This document shows positions 54,077 to 63,977 of a stretch of DNA of 64,000 nucleotides, piece after piece; position 1 is the first letter of the stretch; the number at the start of each line of letters is the position of its first letter. The DNA is from Verrucomicrobiaceae bacterium (lineage in GTDB: Bacteria > Verrucomicrobiota > Verrucomicrobiia > Verrucomicrobiales > Verrucomicrobiaceae): NCBI GenBank assembly GCA_027486585.1, contig JAIXOU010000040.1, forward strand, positions 61,079-125,078. Reading direction: 5' to 3'. Made by a program: the position numbers and the translations under genes. The notes under the pieces are model-generated. The model did not search any database. It had not been told where the DNA came from and saw nothing but the letters and a program-made list of their open reading frames with translations.

Positions 54077-54493
54077 TTAGACCGTATGGCGCTTACGCTT
54101 CAGATGAAGCTGAGCGGTGCTGCGCTGGATCATGGCCATGACAGCTGCGATCTCTTCCTGCTGTTCGCCCGGCTTGAGAGACTCAAGGGACTTGTGAGCA
54201 CGAGCAATGGCTTCTTCCACCACTTTTTCATCGATGGCGTCTGCGTGGATGGCCATGTCAGTCAGCACGCGCGTTGTCGTGCCAGTGATTTCGACCAGAC
54301 CTTCACCAACGGCCATCTCTGTCGTCTTACCAGCTTTGGTGTAACGCAATTCACCCGGCTTCAAGATTGTCACCAAAGGAGCATGCGTGGGCAAGATGCC
54401 CATTTCACCTTCGAAACCTGGAAGCACGACGGTATCGACATCATCTGAAAAGATGCGGGCTTCGGGAGTGACGATTTCGAGTTTTAAGGGCAT
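54077..54493 (-). CDS. atpC: ATP synthase epsilon subunit
   Basis: 138 residues. The N-terminal beta sandwich is clear (LKLEIVTPEARIFSDDVDTV, VLPGFEGEMGILPTHAPLVT, LKPGELRYTK), with a C-terminal helical hairpin (VVEEAIARAHKSLESLKP). Epsilon is part of the central stalk and can inhibit ATP hydrolysis. It is the last gene of the operon, separated from atpD by 106 bp that hold an unusual inverted repeat, and is followed by a bidirectional terminator. Confidence 0.95.
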   Translation of the reverse strand: MPLKLEIVTPEARIFSDDVDTVVLPGFEGEMGILPTHAPLVTILKPGELRYTKAGKTTEMAVGEGLVEITGTTTRVLTDMAIHADAIDEKVVEEAIARAHKSLESLKPGEQQEEIAAVMAMIQRSTAQLHLKRKRHTV

Positions 54494-54500
54494 GGAAAAT

Positions 54501-54592
54501 GTTCGTGGTTCTTGGTTCGTAGTTCTTGGTTTGGGTTTCTAGAGTTCGAGGAGCTAACCAAGAACAAGGAACGAAAAACCAAGAACCAAGAA
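54501..54592. repeat. Imperfect inverted repeat of TTCTTGGTT words between atpD and atpC
   Basis: The left arm (54501-54531) is built from GTTCTTGG/GGTTCGT words. The right arm (54556-54592) carries the complementary CCAAGAAC words. The arms can form a long hairpin in the atp transcript. Related GGTTCTT tandem units occur at 63811-63838. Confidence 0.7.
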
Positions 54593-54599
54593 GGAGGCT

Positions 54600-56075
<1,476 letters not shown>

Positions 56076-56096
56076 TTAAAAAATTGAAATGGGGAA

Positions 56097-56978
56097 TTAC
56101 TCCAGAGCCATCTTGGCGGTGGTGATTTCGAGGAGTTCGTTGGTGATCGCAGCCTGACGCAGTTTGTTGTATTCGAGGCTGAGATCTTTAACCATCTGCT
56201 TGGCGTTATCCGTAGCATTCTTCATGGCCACCATTCGGCTGCTATGCTCAGAAGCACGGGACTCAAGCACCATTTGGAAAACGGTATCGTTAACATACTG
56301 GGGCAACACGGACTCAAAGACCGTCGCTGCATCTGGCTCAAAGGTGTACTCAGCTGCCACTCCAGTCACTGGAGTATCGACCGTGTTGCCAAAATTACGT
56401 TTACCGCCCAGTGTCACTGGATTGACGGGCAGCAGTTGCTCAACCGTCGGGACGACCGTCACAGTGTTGATGAAGTTGTTGAAGACGACGAGCACCTTCT
56501 TGTATTCACCGGCGCGGAATTGATCCTGCAAATACTTCCCGACTACTCGGACCTGATCAAATTTAGCTGGGTCTTTAATCGGGAAATCAGCCAGCAGATT
56601 GCGACGAAGACGAGTCACACCTTGAACAGCCTTTTTGCCGATGGTCACGTAATCCACTTCGCCTTCGAGCTGGGTGGTGACGAGTTTCTTGAGCAGATTG
56701 GTATTCAATGCGCCACAAAGACCTTTGTCAGATGCGATGAGGAGAACCAGGGTTTTATCGCCCTTTCCTGCTGAGAAGTATGGATGCACGCCTTCTTCGG
56801 CATTGTCCTTGAGACTAACGAGCACCTTATTGAGCAACTCAGCGTAAGGGCGACCATTCGCGGCCTGATCCTGCGCCTTCTTCATCTTTGCAGCCGCGAC
56901 GAGCTGCATGGCCTTGGTGATTTGGGCCGTGCTTTTGACCGATTTAATTCGGCGTCTGATGTCGCGGGTGCTTGGCAT
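56097..56978 (-). CDS. atpG: ATP synthase gamma subunit
   Basis: 293 residues. N-terminal helix PSTRDIRRRIKSVKSTAQIT and MQLVAAAKMKKAQ, the central LIASDKGLCGALN motif, and the C-terminal helix MVAMKNATDNAKQMVKDLSL ending in LRQAAITNELLEI. It is the rotating central shaft linking the c-ring to the catalytic head. Normal length. Confidence 0.98.
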   Translation of the reverse strand: MPSTRDIRRRIKSVKSTAQITKAMQLVAAAKMKKAQDQAANGRPYAELLNKVLVSLKDNAEEGVHPYFSAGKGDKTLVLLIASDKGLCGALNTNLLKKLVTTQLEGEVDYVTIGKKAVQGVTRLRRNLLADFPIKDPAKFDQVRVVGKYLQDQFRAGEYKKVLVVFNNFINTVTVVPTVEQLLPVNPVTLGGKRNFGNTVDTPVTGVAAEYTFEPDAATVFESVLPQYVNDTVFQMVLESRASEHSSRMVAMKNATDNAKQMVKDLSLEYNKLRQAAITNELLEITTAKMALE

Positions 56979-57014
56979 GACTAGAAAATTAAGTTTTTAG
57001 ATCTCAGATCGAAA

Positions 57015-58544
57015 TTACTTCCAGCTTGCTTTGAAATCAGCGAGAGCTGCCTTCATGTCTTCTTCGACATTGTCGAGAGTCTTCTCATTAGCTAGTTTGT
57101 CCAGCATGGCTGCCTTACGAGTGGTGAGGTAGTCTTCCAGCTTGCCTTGGCATTCTTTGATGCGGTCCACGGCAACATCGTCGAAGTAACCTTTCTGCAT
57201 AGCATAGAGGGAGAGCACCATGATGGCGAGGCTCTTAGGCTGATACTGCTGCTGTTTGAAGAGCTCAACAATGCGAGCACCACGATCAAGCTTGGCTTTT
57301 GTGCCGGCGTCGAGGTCAGAACCGAACTGCGCGAAGGCAGCAAGTTCACGGAACTGAGCAAGGTCGAGTTTTGTGGTACCGGAGACCTTTTTGATGGCCT
57401 TGGTCTGAGCGGCAGAACCCACACGGGAAACGGAGAGACCCACGGAGATAGCTGGGCGGATACCTTGATAGAACAGATCGGTTTCAAGGAAGATCTGACC
57501 GTCCGTGATGGAGATCACGTTCGTCGGAATGTAAGCGGATACGTCACCAGCTTGAGTTTCAATGATCGGCAGAGCGGTCATGGAACCACCACCGTAGTTT
57601 TCACCCACGCGGCAGGCGCGCTCAAGGAGACGGCTGTGGAGATAGAAAACGTCACCTGGATAAGCTTCACGACCGGAAGGGCGCTTCAGGATGAGGGAAA
57701 CTTGGCGGTAAGCAACAGCTTGCTTGGAAAGGTCATCAAAGACAATCAGGGCGTCTTGGCCTTGGTCCATGAACCATTCGCCGATAGCGCAACCGGAATA
57801 TGGGGCGAGGTATTGATTCACCGCAGAGTCAGAAGCCGAGGCGCTGACGATGGTGGTGTATTCCATGGCACCTGCGTCTTCCAGGGTCTTGACCACGCGA
57901 GCAATATTTGACTGCTTCTGGCCGATAGCGACGTAGATGCAATAGAGAGGCTTGTGACCAGCGAGCTTACCCTGTTCAGCAGCTTTGTTCTGCTGAGCTT
58001 GGGAAATGATGGTGTCCACTGCGATGGTGGTTTTACCCGTAGAACGGTCACCGATGATCAACTCGCGCTGACCACGACCGATTGGGATCATGGCGTCGAT
58101 GCTCATGATACCCGTCTGCACTGGAACAGAAACGGACTTACGGGCAATGATGCCAGGAGCCAGTTTTTCGACAGGATATTGGGCTTCACCTTTGATGTCG
58201 CCCTTGCCGTCGATCGGTTGACCGAGTGCATTCACGACACGACCAAGAAGGCTCTTGCCGACAGGAACGGAGAGGAGGCGGCCTGTGGTGCGGACTTCGT
58301 CACCAGCCTTGATGCCAGTGCCAGAACCGAGGAGAACGCAACCAACTTCAGTTTCTTCAAGATTGAGAGCAAGGCCGTAAACACCGCCTGGAAACTCGAT
58401 CATTTCGTTGAGCATGACATCGCTCAGACCTTCGATCTTAGCGGCACCATCGCCGATTTCACGGACGATGCCCACGTTGGACTTCGTGACGGCTGTCTTG
58501 AGGCCGGCGATTTGGGATTCGATTTCCTGGAGGATGTTACTCAT
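57015..58544 (-). CDS. atpA: ATP synthase alpha subunit
   Basis: 509 residues. Non-catalytic nucleotide-binding P-loop [14 protein letters not shown] (Ser where many species have Gln), [59 protein letters not shown], the arginine-finger region [17 protein letters not shown], and the C-terminal helical domain. It alternates with beta in the F1 hexamer. The gene is 36 bp upstream of atpG. Confidence 0.98.
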   Translation of the reverse strand: MSNILQEIESQIAGLKTAVTKSNVGIVREIGDGAAKIEGLSDVMLNEMIEFPGGVYGLALNLEETEVGCVLLGSGTGIKAGDEVRTTGRLLSVPVGKSLLGRVVNALGQPIDGKGDIKGEAQYPVEKLAPGIIARKSVSVPVQTGIMSIDAMIPIGRGQRELIIGDRSTGKTTIAVDTIISQAQQNKAAEQGKLAGHKPLYCIYVAIGQKQSNIARVVKTLEDAGAMEYTTIVSASASDSAVNQYLAPYSGCAIGEWFMDQGQDALIVFDDLSKQAVAYRQVSLILKRPSGREAYPGDVFYLHSRLLERACRVGENYGGGSMTALPIIETQAGDVSAYIPTNVISITDGQIFLETDLFYQGIRPAISVGLSVSRVGSAAQTKAIKKVSGTTKLDLAQFRELAAFAQFGSDLDAGTKAKLDRGARIVELFKQQQYQPKSLAIMVLSLYAMQKGYFDDVAVDRIKECQGKLEDYLTTRKAAMLDKLANEKTLDNVEEDMKAALADFKASWK

Positions 58545-58594
58545 AGATTCGGGCGTTTGAAAAACTTGGGACTAAAGGGCGAAGGACAGATAAA

Positions 58595-58990
58595 TTAAGA
58601 AAGAGAGTTCTTGAGGGCTTCAAGGCGTGCTTTGACGGAACCGTCCCAGACATCGCTGCCGACCTTCACTCGGATACCACCGAGCAGCTCTGGCACAATT
58701 TTGAATTCCAGAGTCAGCGGGCGACCGTATTTTTTGGATAGGCTGGACTGGAGATCCGAGGCGATTGCAGGAGTCAGCTGGGTAGCGCTTTCGACCACAG
58801 CAAGCTGCTTGTTGATCTCATTGGCAACCAGACGAGAAAAAGAATCCAAGATTCCCAAATAACCGTGTGGCTTGCTGCTGGCGACGCCATTGACCACGGT
58901 CCGCACGCGACTCTCATCGAGCTTTCCTTCTGCAATGCAGATACGGAAAAGCTGGCGGGAGGTGCGGCGGGCTTCCTTGCTGATTTTCAT
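58595..58990 (-). CDS. atpH: ATP synthase delta subunit, short form
   Basis: 131 residues. The C-terminal half is recognisable (VVESATQLTPAIASDLQSSL, KYGRPLTLEFKIVPELLGGI, SDVWDGSVKARLEALKNSL), with the conserved LLGGIRVKVGS. Most bacterial delta subunits have ~175-180 residues; here the N-terminal six-helix domain that binds the top of F1 is shortened by about 45. Position between atpF and atpA and the clean gaps on both sides argue that it is complete rather than broken. It is part of the peripheral stalk. Confidence 0.85.
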   Translation of the reverse strand: MKISKEARRTSRQLFRICIAEGKLDESRVRTVVNGVASSKPHGYLGILDSFSRLVANEINKQLAVVESATQLTPAIASDLQSSLSKKYGRPLTLEFKIVPELLGGIRVKVGSDVWDGSVKARLEALKNSLS

Positions 58991-59018
58991 GGTCGGTTAG
59001 GGCAAAAAAGAAAATGAA

Positions 59019-59576
59019 TTACAGGGAAACTTGGGCGCTCGTTTCCTGATTGATGCGGCTTTGGTCGTCGGAATTGAGGACTTTACCGGTAACACGACTG
59101 GTAGCCTCAGTCACCATGCGACCAAACTCACGCTTCAGTTGAGACATAAGCTGCTCGTGCTCCAGGGTGGATGCTTCACGGGCCTTGGCCAGAATCTGAC
59201 TAGCTTCATGGATGGCTTCCTGCTGGCGCTTCTCGGTCAAAGTCTTGGCGCTATCACCAGCTTCTTTGATTAGGCGAGTCGCATCTTCATTGGCTTTATC
59301 CAAGACGGCTTTTGCGTTGAGTTCCGCATCAGCAAGATCTTTAGCGATTTTATCCAGTTTAGCTTCACCATCAGCGATGCGCTGGCGGCGCTGTTCAAGC
59401 ATGGCCAAGATTGGGCCGAAGGCGAACTTCTTCAGGATCGCATAAACAGCGACGAAAATAAGGACCTGCGCCAAGAACTTGGGAAAGGACAGACCAAATT
59501 TCTGGGTCATTTCGTCCACTTTACCAGCGGCGAGCATTGGCATGATGGTTCCAGAGATAGGCGAGAATAGTTCCAT
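59019..59576 (-). CDS. atpF: ATP synthase subunit b
   Basis: 185 residues. One membrane helix (FPKFLAQVLIFVAVYAILKK), then FGPILAMLEQRRQRIADGEA and a long Ala/Glu/Lys-rich coiled coil to the end, as expected for the peripheral-stalk b subunit. ~25 residues precede the helix, so the start could also be an internal Met (residue 12 or 14). It is 28 bp upstream of atpH and preceded by a hairpin after atpE. Confidence 0.93.
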   Translation of the reverse strand: MELFSPISGTIMPMLAAGKVDEMTQKFGLSFPKFLAQVLIFVAVYAILKKFAFGPILAMLEQRRQRIADGEAKLDKIAKDLADAELNAKAVLDKANEDATRLIKEAGDSAKTLTEKRQQEAIHEASQILAKAREASTLEHEQLMSQLKREFGRMVTEATSRVTGKVLNSDDQSRINQETSAQVSL

Positions 59577-59638
59577 GACTGAGGAGTGGACGAGAGAGTG
59601 AAAAAACGAAAGGAAAGAGAAAAGAAACGAATAAGGCA

Positions 59639-59658
59639 GCGGGTTGATTGCAACCCGC
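59639..59658 (-). terminator. Attenuator-like hairpin between atpE and atpF
   Basis: GCGGGTTG and CAACCCGC pair around a 4-nt loop. On the minus strand the hairpin starts 14 nt after the atpE stop and is followed by a pyrimidine-rich stretch (TTCGTTTCTTTTCTCTTTCC). It may end some transcripts or stabilise the atpBE part, matching the higher need for subunit c. Confidence 0.45.
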
Positions 59659-59672
59659 CACCCAATTTGAAA

Positions 59673-59912
59673 TTACTTGCTGACGAAGAAAGCAAGAATA
59701 CCAAGACCTTCAGCGAGGGCCATGGCGATAATGCCAAGAGTCAGGATGTTACCGAAAGCGCCTGGGTTACGGCCAACGGCTTCAACAGCCTTGGAACCGA
59801 TGAGGCCCACGCCAATCGCAGCGCCAGCGCCACCAACAGCTTGAGTGATGTTACCAGAGATACCGCCGACTGCTTCAGCAGCTTCACCAAGGATCATGAG
59901 TTCAGAGATCAT
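59673..59912 (-). CDS. atpE: ATP synthase subunit c
   Basis: 79 residues forming a two-helix hairpin: the first helix is glycine-rich (AVGGAGAAIGVGLIGSKAVE), a polar loop (GRNPG) follows, and the second helix carries ion-binding Glu68 (IIAMALAEGLGILAFFVSK). The sodium-type signature (Gln in helix 1 with Glu-Ser/Thr in helix 2) is not seen at the expected places, so proton use is the simpler reading. A ring of many copies drives rotation. Confidence 0.96.
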   Translation of the reverse strand: MISELMILGEAAEAVGGISGNITQAVGGAGAAIGVGLIGSKAVEAVGRNPGAFGNILTLGIIAMALAEGLGILAFFVSK

Positions 59913-59982
59913 ATTAATGTAGTTTTAGTTTGTTGTGTCACTCACACCCACACGTTGCGCATGGTCTTGCGAGCAAAGGGTT

Positions 59983-60864
59983 TTAGTGGTGCCCTTCCTC
60001 CTCATGATGTTCGTCATGCGTGGTGGAGAGCTGGATGTAAACGGAGCAAAGAAGCGTGAAGACGATGGCCTGCAGCAGACCGACGAGCAACTCCATGAAA
60101 TAGAACGGGAAAGGAAACAGAACACCACCAATGAAGCTCCATGGGAAACCGGCCTTGTCTAAAAGACCACCCAGCGTATGAAGCACACTCTCACCAGCAA
60201 AGATATTTCCGTAAAGACGAACAGAGAGTGTCATCGGGCGGAGAATCATGGAGACCACTTCAATGACTCCGACGAATAGGAACACGATCGCCACAACGAT
60301 ACCCATGATGCCTTTAAGTCCACCCTTGGCACCAAACGTATGGGAAAGGAAACCCATGAATCCCAACTCCTTAATGGTGAGGTAAAACCAGACCAGGAAT
60401 GCTGAAATCGAAAGGGCAAGCGTGGCGTTCAAGTCAGCTGTCGGTGGACGCAGCAACGGCTCGTGCACCTCACCCACCATGAAGGGACCCACAGCATCAC
60501 CCACACCAATGGTGCCCACTCCGGGAATAAGACCAAACCAGTTAGAGACGAGAATGTAGATGAAGAGAGTTCCGAGCAGTGGAAAAGCCAGCTTGGCTTG
60601 TTTCTCACCCACAATGCCAACCACGCGGTCATAGAGAAACTCAATGATGAACTCGAAGAAATTTTGAGCCTTGTGAGGGATCAGCGTCATGTTCTTGGTC
60701 GCCTTGCGGGAAAACCACAGAACGATTCCCAGAACACAGAGCGCCACTAGGACTGAGTTCGTCAAGAATTCAAGAACACTGCTCCCATGAAACAACTCGG
60801 ACGCCTTCGAGCTCACGTTAGCGAGCACAGGCGAGGTTTGGGAAAGGGCAGAAAGTATCTCCAT
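59983..60864 (-). CDS. atpB: ATP synthase subunit a
   Basis: 293 residues with about six membrane helices. The essential Arg lies in LRPMTLSVRLYGNIFAGE, followed by FPFYFMELLVGLLQAIVFTLL, the typical C-terminal helix. The long N-terminal region and a His-rich C-terminal tail (HDEHHEEEGHH) are notable. It provides the ion half-channels next to the c-ring. First gene of the operon; no atpI is found upstream. Confidence 0.95.
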   Translation of the reverse strand: MEILSALSQTSPVLANVSSKASELFHGSSVLEFLTNSVLVALCVLGIVLWFSRKATKNMTLIPHKAQNFFEFIIEFLYDRVVGIVGEKQAKLAFPLLGTLFIYILVSNWFGLIPGVGTIGVGDAVGPFMVGEVHEPLLRPPTADLNATLALSISAFLVWFYLTIKELGFMGFLSHTFGAKGGLKGIMGIVVAIVFLFVGVIEVVSMILRPMTLSVRLYGNIFAGESVLHTLGGLLDKAGFPWSFIGGVLFPFPFYFMELLVGLLQAIVFTLLCSVYIQLSTTHDEHHEEEGHH

Positions 60865-60895
60865 AGCAAAAGGCGAGCCAAAATTGGCAGACTTG

Positions 60896-60948
60896 TTTTT
60901 AGCCGGATGACGAAGAGAGGCAAGAGTTATTTGTGAAATTTTTCACAA
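60896..60948 (-). promoter_or_regulatory. Candidate atp operon promoter with CRP-like palindrome
   Basis: TTGTGAAATTTTTCACAA (60931-60948) contains TGTGA-N6-TCACA, the half-sites and spacing of a CRP-family operator. Downstream on the minus strand are TTGCCT (60923-60918) and, after 16 nt, TAAAAA (60901-60896), which could be -35 and -10. The palindrome would centre near -50. The regulator is not in the window. Confidence 0.45.
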
Positions 60949-60967
60949 GCTCAACGAACCCCTGATT

Positions 60968-61135
60968 TTAAAGGCCTCCGAGAGGTTTTACAATCTTGTC
61001 ATTTTTGGGCTTCTGAGGACAGCCACAGCCGCCACCGCAGCCCGTTTTTTTAACTCGAATTGCCCGATAAAGGAAAACACCGGCAGTGGCGACAACGACT
61101 GCGATAGCAGCAAAGGATTGAAGATCAGGAGACAT
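60968..61135 (-). CDS. FeoB-associated Cys-rich membrane protein
   Basis: 55 residues: one N-terminal hydrophobic helix (FAAIAVVVATAGVFLYRAI), then a basic stretch and the cysteine cluster VKKTGCGGGCGCPQK with three Cys, ending KPLGGL. This matches the small FeoB-associated Cys-rich proteins (FeoP-like) that accompany FeoB in many bacteria. It lies 102 bp downstream of feoB on the same strand. The cysteines probably bind iron or another metal at the membrane. Confidence 0.8.
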   Translation of the reverse strand: MSPDLQSFAAIAVVVATAGVFLYRAIRVKKTGCGGGCGCPQKPKNDKIVKPLGGL

Positions 61136-61237
61136 GTGGTGGATGAGAAGAAGCTACGATTGCTGCCGAAACTAGGTTTATCAGAATAAAAAAAGGGACT
61201 CTTCAAAGGCTATCAAAGTCCCAATTCATCTCGCCAT

Positions 61238-63313
61238 TTAATAGCCGAGAGCCGTGCCGATTTGGTAAATGCCTAGCGCCAGAAGGTAGGCGGTGCCAGT
61301 CATGAAGAAGAGTTGGAACCACATCCAACCCCAGGAATTGGTCTCGCGTTTGACGATGGCCATGGTGCTGACGCACTGCATGGCGAAGACGTAAAAGACC
61401 AGCAGACTGATGCAGACGAGCGGCGAATAGACGGGCTTCCCATCAGCGCGTGTTTCAGCTCGGAGATGGTCACGCAGAGGCGTCATGTCGTCTTCATCCT
61501 CGGACTCGACGGCATAGACGACGGCCATGGTGTTCACAAAAACTTCACGCGCGGCAAAGCTGCCAATGAGGCCGATGCCGATTTTCCAGTCGTAGCCCAG
61601 CGGCTTGATCAGAGGTTCAATGAGATGCCCTGCCCTGCCTGCAACACTCTGCTCCAAGCGCACCGAGGCATCCGGCGAGTCCGATTTAGGATAGGTGGAG
61701 GCGGCCCAGATGAGAATGGAAATACCAAAAATGACCGTGCCAGCACGCACGAGGAAGGCCTTTGCCCGCTGCCAGACGAGGAGGAAGATGCCTTTGAGCG
61801 AAGGCATCTTGTAACTCGGCATTTCCAGAATCATCGGCGCATTGCTGCCGCGCATGACGCCTTTATTGAAGAGCCAGGCAAAGAAGAAAGCGCCAAGTGT
61901 GCCCAGGGCATACAGGCTGACCATCAGGCTGGCTTTCATCCAAAGAGAGACGCTATCTGGCATGAAGGCGCTGATGAGCAGCAGATACACGGGCAGTCGC
62001 GCCGAGCAGCTGGCCAGTGGGGCCACGAGGATGGTGATCAGGCGATCTTTCGGGCTGTCGATGGTGCGTGTGGCCATGACTCCAGGCACGGCGCAGGCGT
62101 AGGAGCTGAGGAACGGCAGGAAGGCTTTCCCATTCAGCCCGACGATGCTCATGATGCGATCCATGATGAAGGCCAGACGGGCCATGTAGCCAGTATCTTC
62201 CATGATGCCGATGAAGAAGAAGAGGATCAAAATCTGTGGCAGGAAAATCACCACGCCCGAGACACCATTGATCGCGCCATCGACGATGAGATCGCGCAGA
62301 TCGCCAGGTGGCATGATGCCTGTTACCCAGGAGCCAAGCGCGGCAAAAGCGGCCTCGATCCAGCCCATGGGGCCTTCAGCGACTTTGAAGATGAGATAAA
62401 AAAGGAAAACGAGAATCGCTAAGACCGTCAGTCCGCCTAACCATGGATGCAGCAGCCAGCGGTCCAGCTTCTGGGTCAAGGTGGGCACCTCCTGATCTGG
62501 GCGCACGAGCACTTTCTGACACAGCTTTTCGATAGCGGTGTAGCGGTCATTGACCAGCTGATCTTCCCAGCCCGGATTGGCAGCTTCCAGAGCCTGACGG
62601 CCGCGGTGGATCTGACCCAGGTGCGCATCCTGAATGCCAGCCCGGAGCGGATCGTGGTCAGAGAGCAGGTAGAGCGGCTCTAAAAGGGAGGTTTTCTCAT
62701 GAACGGCACCGCTGAGCAGCAATTCGGCGCGGATGCTATGCAGAGAGGCCCGGATTTGATCCGGCAACGGCGCCGAGTGCCAGTGCGGTTTTGGCAGGCC
62801 TTCCTGGCACATCGCCGCTTTGAGTTCTACGATGCCTTTCCCTGTCGTCGCCTGGATCGGTATGACGGGCACGCCGAGTTCAGCGGCTAGTTTGGGCACG
62901 TCAATGCGCCATTGTTTTTCCTCGGCAATATCGACCATGTTCAGGGCGATGACGGTCGGCAAGCCAAGCTCCAGCACCTGGCTGGCGAGGTAAAGATTGC
63001 GCTCCAGATTGGCCGCATCCACGACGATGACGACGCGATCCGGCTTTGGCGTATCACCACGGCGGCCCAGTAAGACATCCCGCAGGACAGCCTCATCAGG
63101 ACTGCGCGCATTCAGACTGTAGGCACCTGGCAGATCGATGACGCGCAGCTTTTTGCCATGCTGAGTCCAGCATTCACCGATCTTTTTTTCGACGGTGACC
63201 CCTGGGTAATTGGCCACCTTTTGGCGCAGCCCCGTCAGCAGGTTAAAGAGGGTGGTTTTGCCAGAATTCGGGTTCCCCACGATGGCCAGCAGCAGACTTT
63301 CCGTGGTGCTCAT
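61238..63313 (-). CDS. feoB: Ferrous iron transporter FeoB
   Basis: 691 residues. The N-terminal G domain has G1 GNPNSGKTTLFN (Gly13-Thr20), G2/G3 NYPGVTVEKK and DLPGAYSL, and G4 NMVD. A helical GDI-like spacer is followed by a membrane domain with paired gate motifs, including FLPFLSSYACAVPGVMATRT with its Cys and the second Gate region with SCSARLPVYLLLISAF. FeoB takes up Fe2+ across the inner membrane. Its ATG overlaps the feoA stop as ATGA, so translation is coupled. The length is close to the usual 700-770. Confidence 0.97.
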   Translation of the reverse strand: MSTTESLLLAIVGNPNSGKTTLFNLLTGLRQKVANYPGVTVEKKIGECWTQHGKKLRVIDLPGAYSLNARSPDEAVLRDVLLGRRGDTPKPDRVVIVVDAANLERNLYLASQVLELGLPTVIALNMVDIAEEKQWRIDVPKLAAELGVPVIPIQATTGKGIVELKAAMCQEGLPKPHWHSAPLPDQIRASLHSIRAELLLSGAVHEKTSLLEPLYLLSDHDPLRAGIQDAHLGQIHRGRQALEAANPGWEDQLVNDRYTAIEKLCQKVLVRPDQEVPTLTQKLDRWLLHPWLGGLTVLAILVFLFYLIFKVAEGPMGWIEAAFAALGSWVTGIMPPGDLRDLIVDGAINGVSGVVIFLPQILILFFFIGIMEDTGYMARLAFIMDRIMSIVGLNGKAFLPFLSSYACAVPGVMATRTIDSPKDRLITILVAPLASCSARLPVYLLLISAFMPDSVSLWMKASLMVSLYALGTLGAFFFAWLFNKGVMRGSNAPMILEMPSYKMPSLKGIFLLVWQRAKAFLVRAGTVIFGISILIWAASTYPKSDSPDASVRLEQSVAGRAGHLIEPLIKPLGYDWKIGIGLIGSFAAREVFVNTMAVVYAVESEDEDDMTPLRDHLRAETRADGKPVYSPLVCISLLVFYVFAMQCVSTMAIVKRETNSWGWMWFQLFFMTGTAYLLALGIYQIGTALGY

Positions 63314-63558
63314 GCCTGGGTGATGAGAATGTGGGCTGCCTCGTGATTACGCATGGCCAGATGGGAGCCACGGACCATGATTTCGATTGGCTCGCCTAGG
63401 GGAGCACGGCGGACGACCTCTACCCGCGCCCCTGGCGTCAGCCCAAGTTCCCGCAGCCTCGTTAGACCAGCCCTGCCGGTGGGTAGGCTGTGAATGAAGG
63501 CCGCGCTGCCGACAGGCAACTGAGCGAGTGTGGAGGGAAAATGCATGGCTGAGTGCAA
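63310..63558 (-). CDS. feoA: Ferrous iron transport accessory protein FeoA
   Basis: 82 residues with an SH3-like FeoA fold: FPSTLAQLPVGSAAFIHSL, LTRLRELGLTPGARVEVVRR, APLGEPIEIMVRGSHLAMRN, EAAHILI. FeoA binds FeoB and is needed for iron uptake. Met5 (63546) is an alternative start. First gene of the feo operon. No Fur box was recognised in the ~60 bp upstream that I examined. Confidence 0.93.
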   Translation of the reverse strand: MHSAMHFPSTLAQLPVGSAAFIHSLPTGRAGLTRLRELGLTPGARVEVVRRAPLGEPIEIMVRGSHLAMRNHEAAHILITQA

Positions 63559-63810
63559 TTGAGACGCTTTCGCAAAGAGATCGTAGCGGGGCGCATCTTG
63601 TTTGCAAGCGACAGCACGAAAAGTTCACCCAAGTTCATGGATGGGTTGTTCTTGGTTCTGCCGTCTGGGGCTTGGAGTCCCAACGGGACGGTCTATCGCA
63701 GCCCAGGGCAGCGCCCTGGGTTTGCCAAGCAAAGACATCCGAGCCCTGAAGGGGCGGCCTAATAGCGCCGCGCCCCTAAGTGGCTTCGGCTTCAGCCGAA
63801 ATGCATCGTA

Positions 63811-63838
63811 GGTTCTTGGTTCTTGGTTCTTGGTTCTT
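63811..63838. repeat. Four tandem GGTTCTT units
   Basis: The 7-bp word GGTTCTT is repeated exactly four times. The same word family builds the inverted repeat between atpD and atpC (54501-54592). Confidence 0.85.
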
Positions 63839-63900
63839 CGCTGGTAGTCCGGCCCCGTTTCTGGTAGGGACGCGCTCATTTCCTGTCGAGCGTTTTTAGT

Positions 63901-63977
63901 CACAGGATTCACAAGAAAACAGGATTCACAGGAATGGGTTCTGACCTGTAAATCCTGCCTTTCTGTTTTCCTGTAAA
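63901..63977. repeat. Imperfect palindrome of ACAGGATT words
   Basis: Inner arms CAGGATTCACAGG (63920-63932) and its near complement (63945-63957) surround a 12-nt loop; outer arms are looser. The design, with two short words in each inverted arm, is like that of the in-frame elements in the polymerase gene, but the sequence differs. Confidence 0.6.

Noticed and set aside
60988..61206. 72-codon minus-strand frame downstream of feoB
   Set aside because: The overlapping 60968-61135 frame encodes a recognisable FeoB-associated Cys-rich protein; this one is its shadow.
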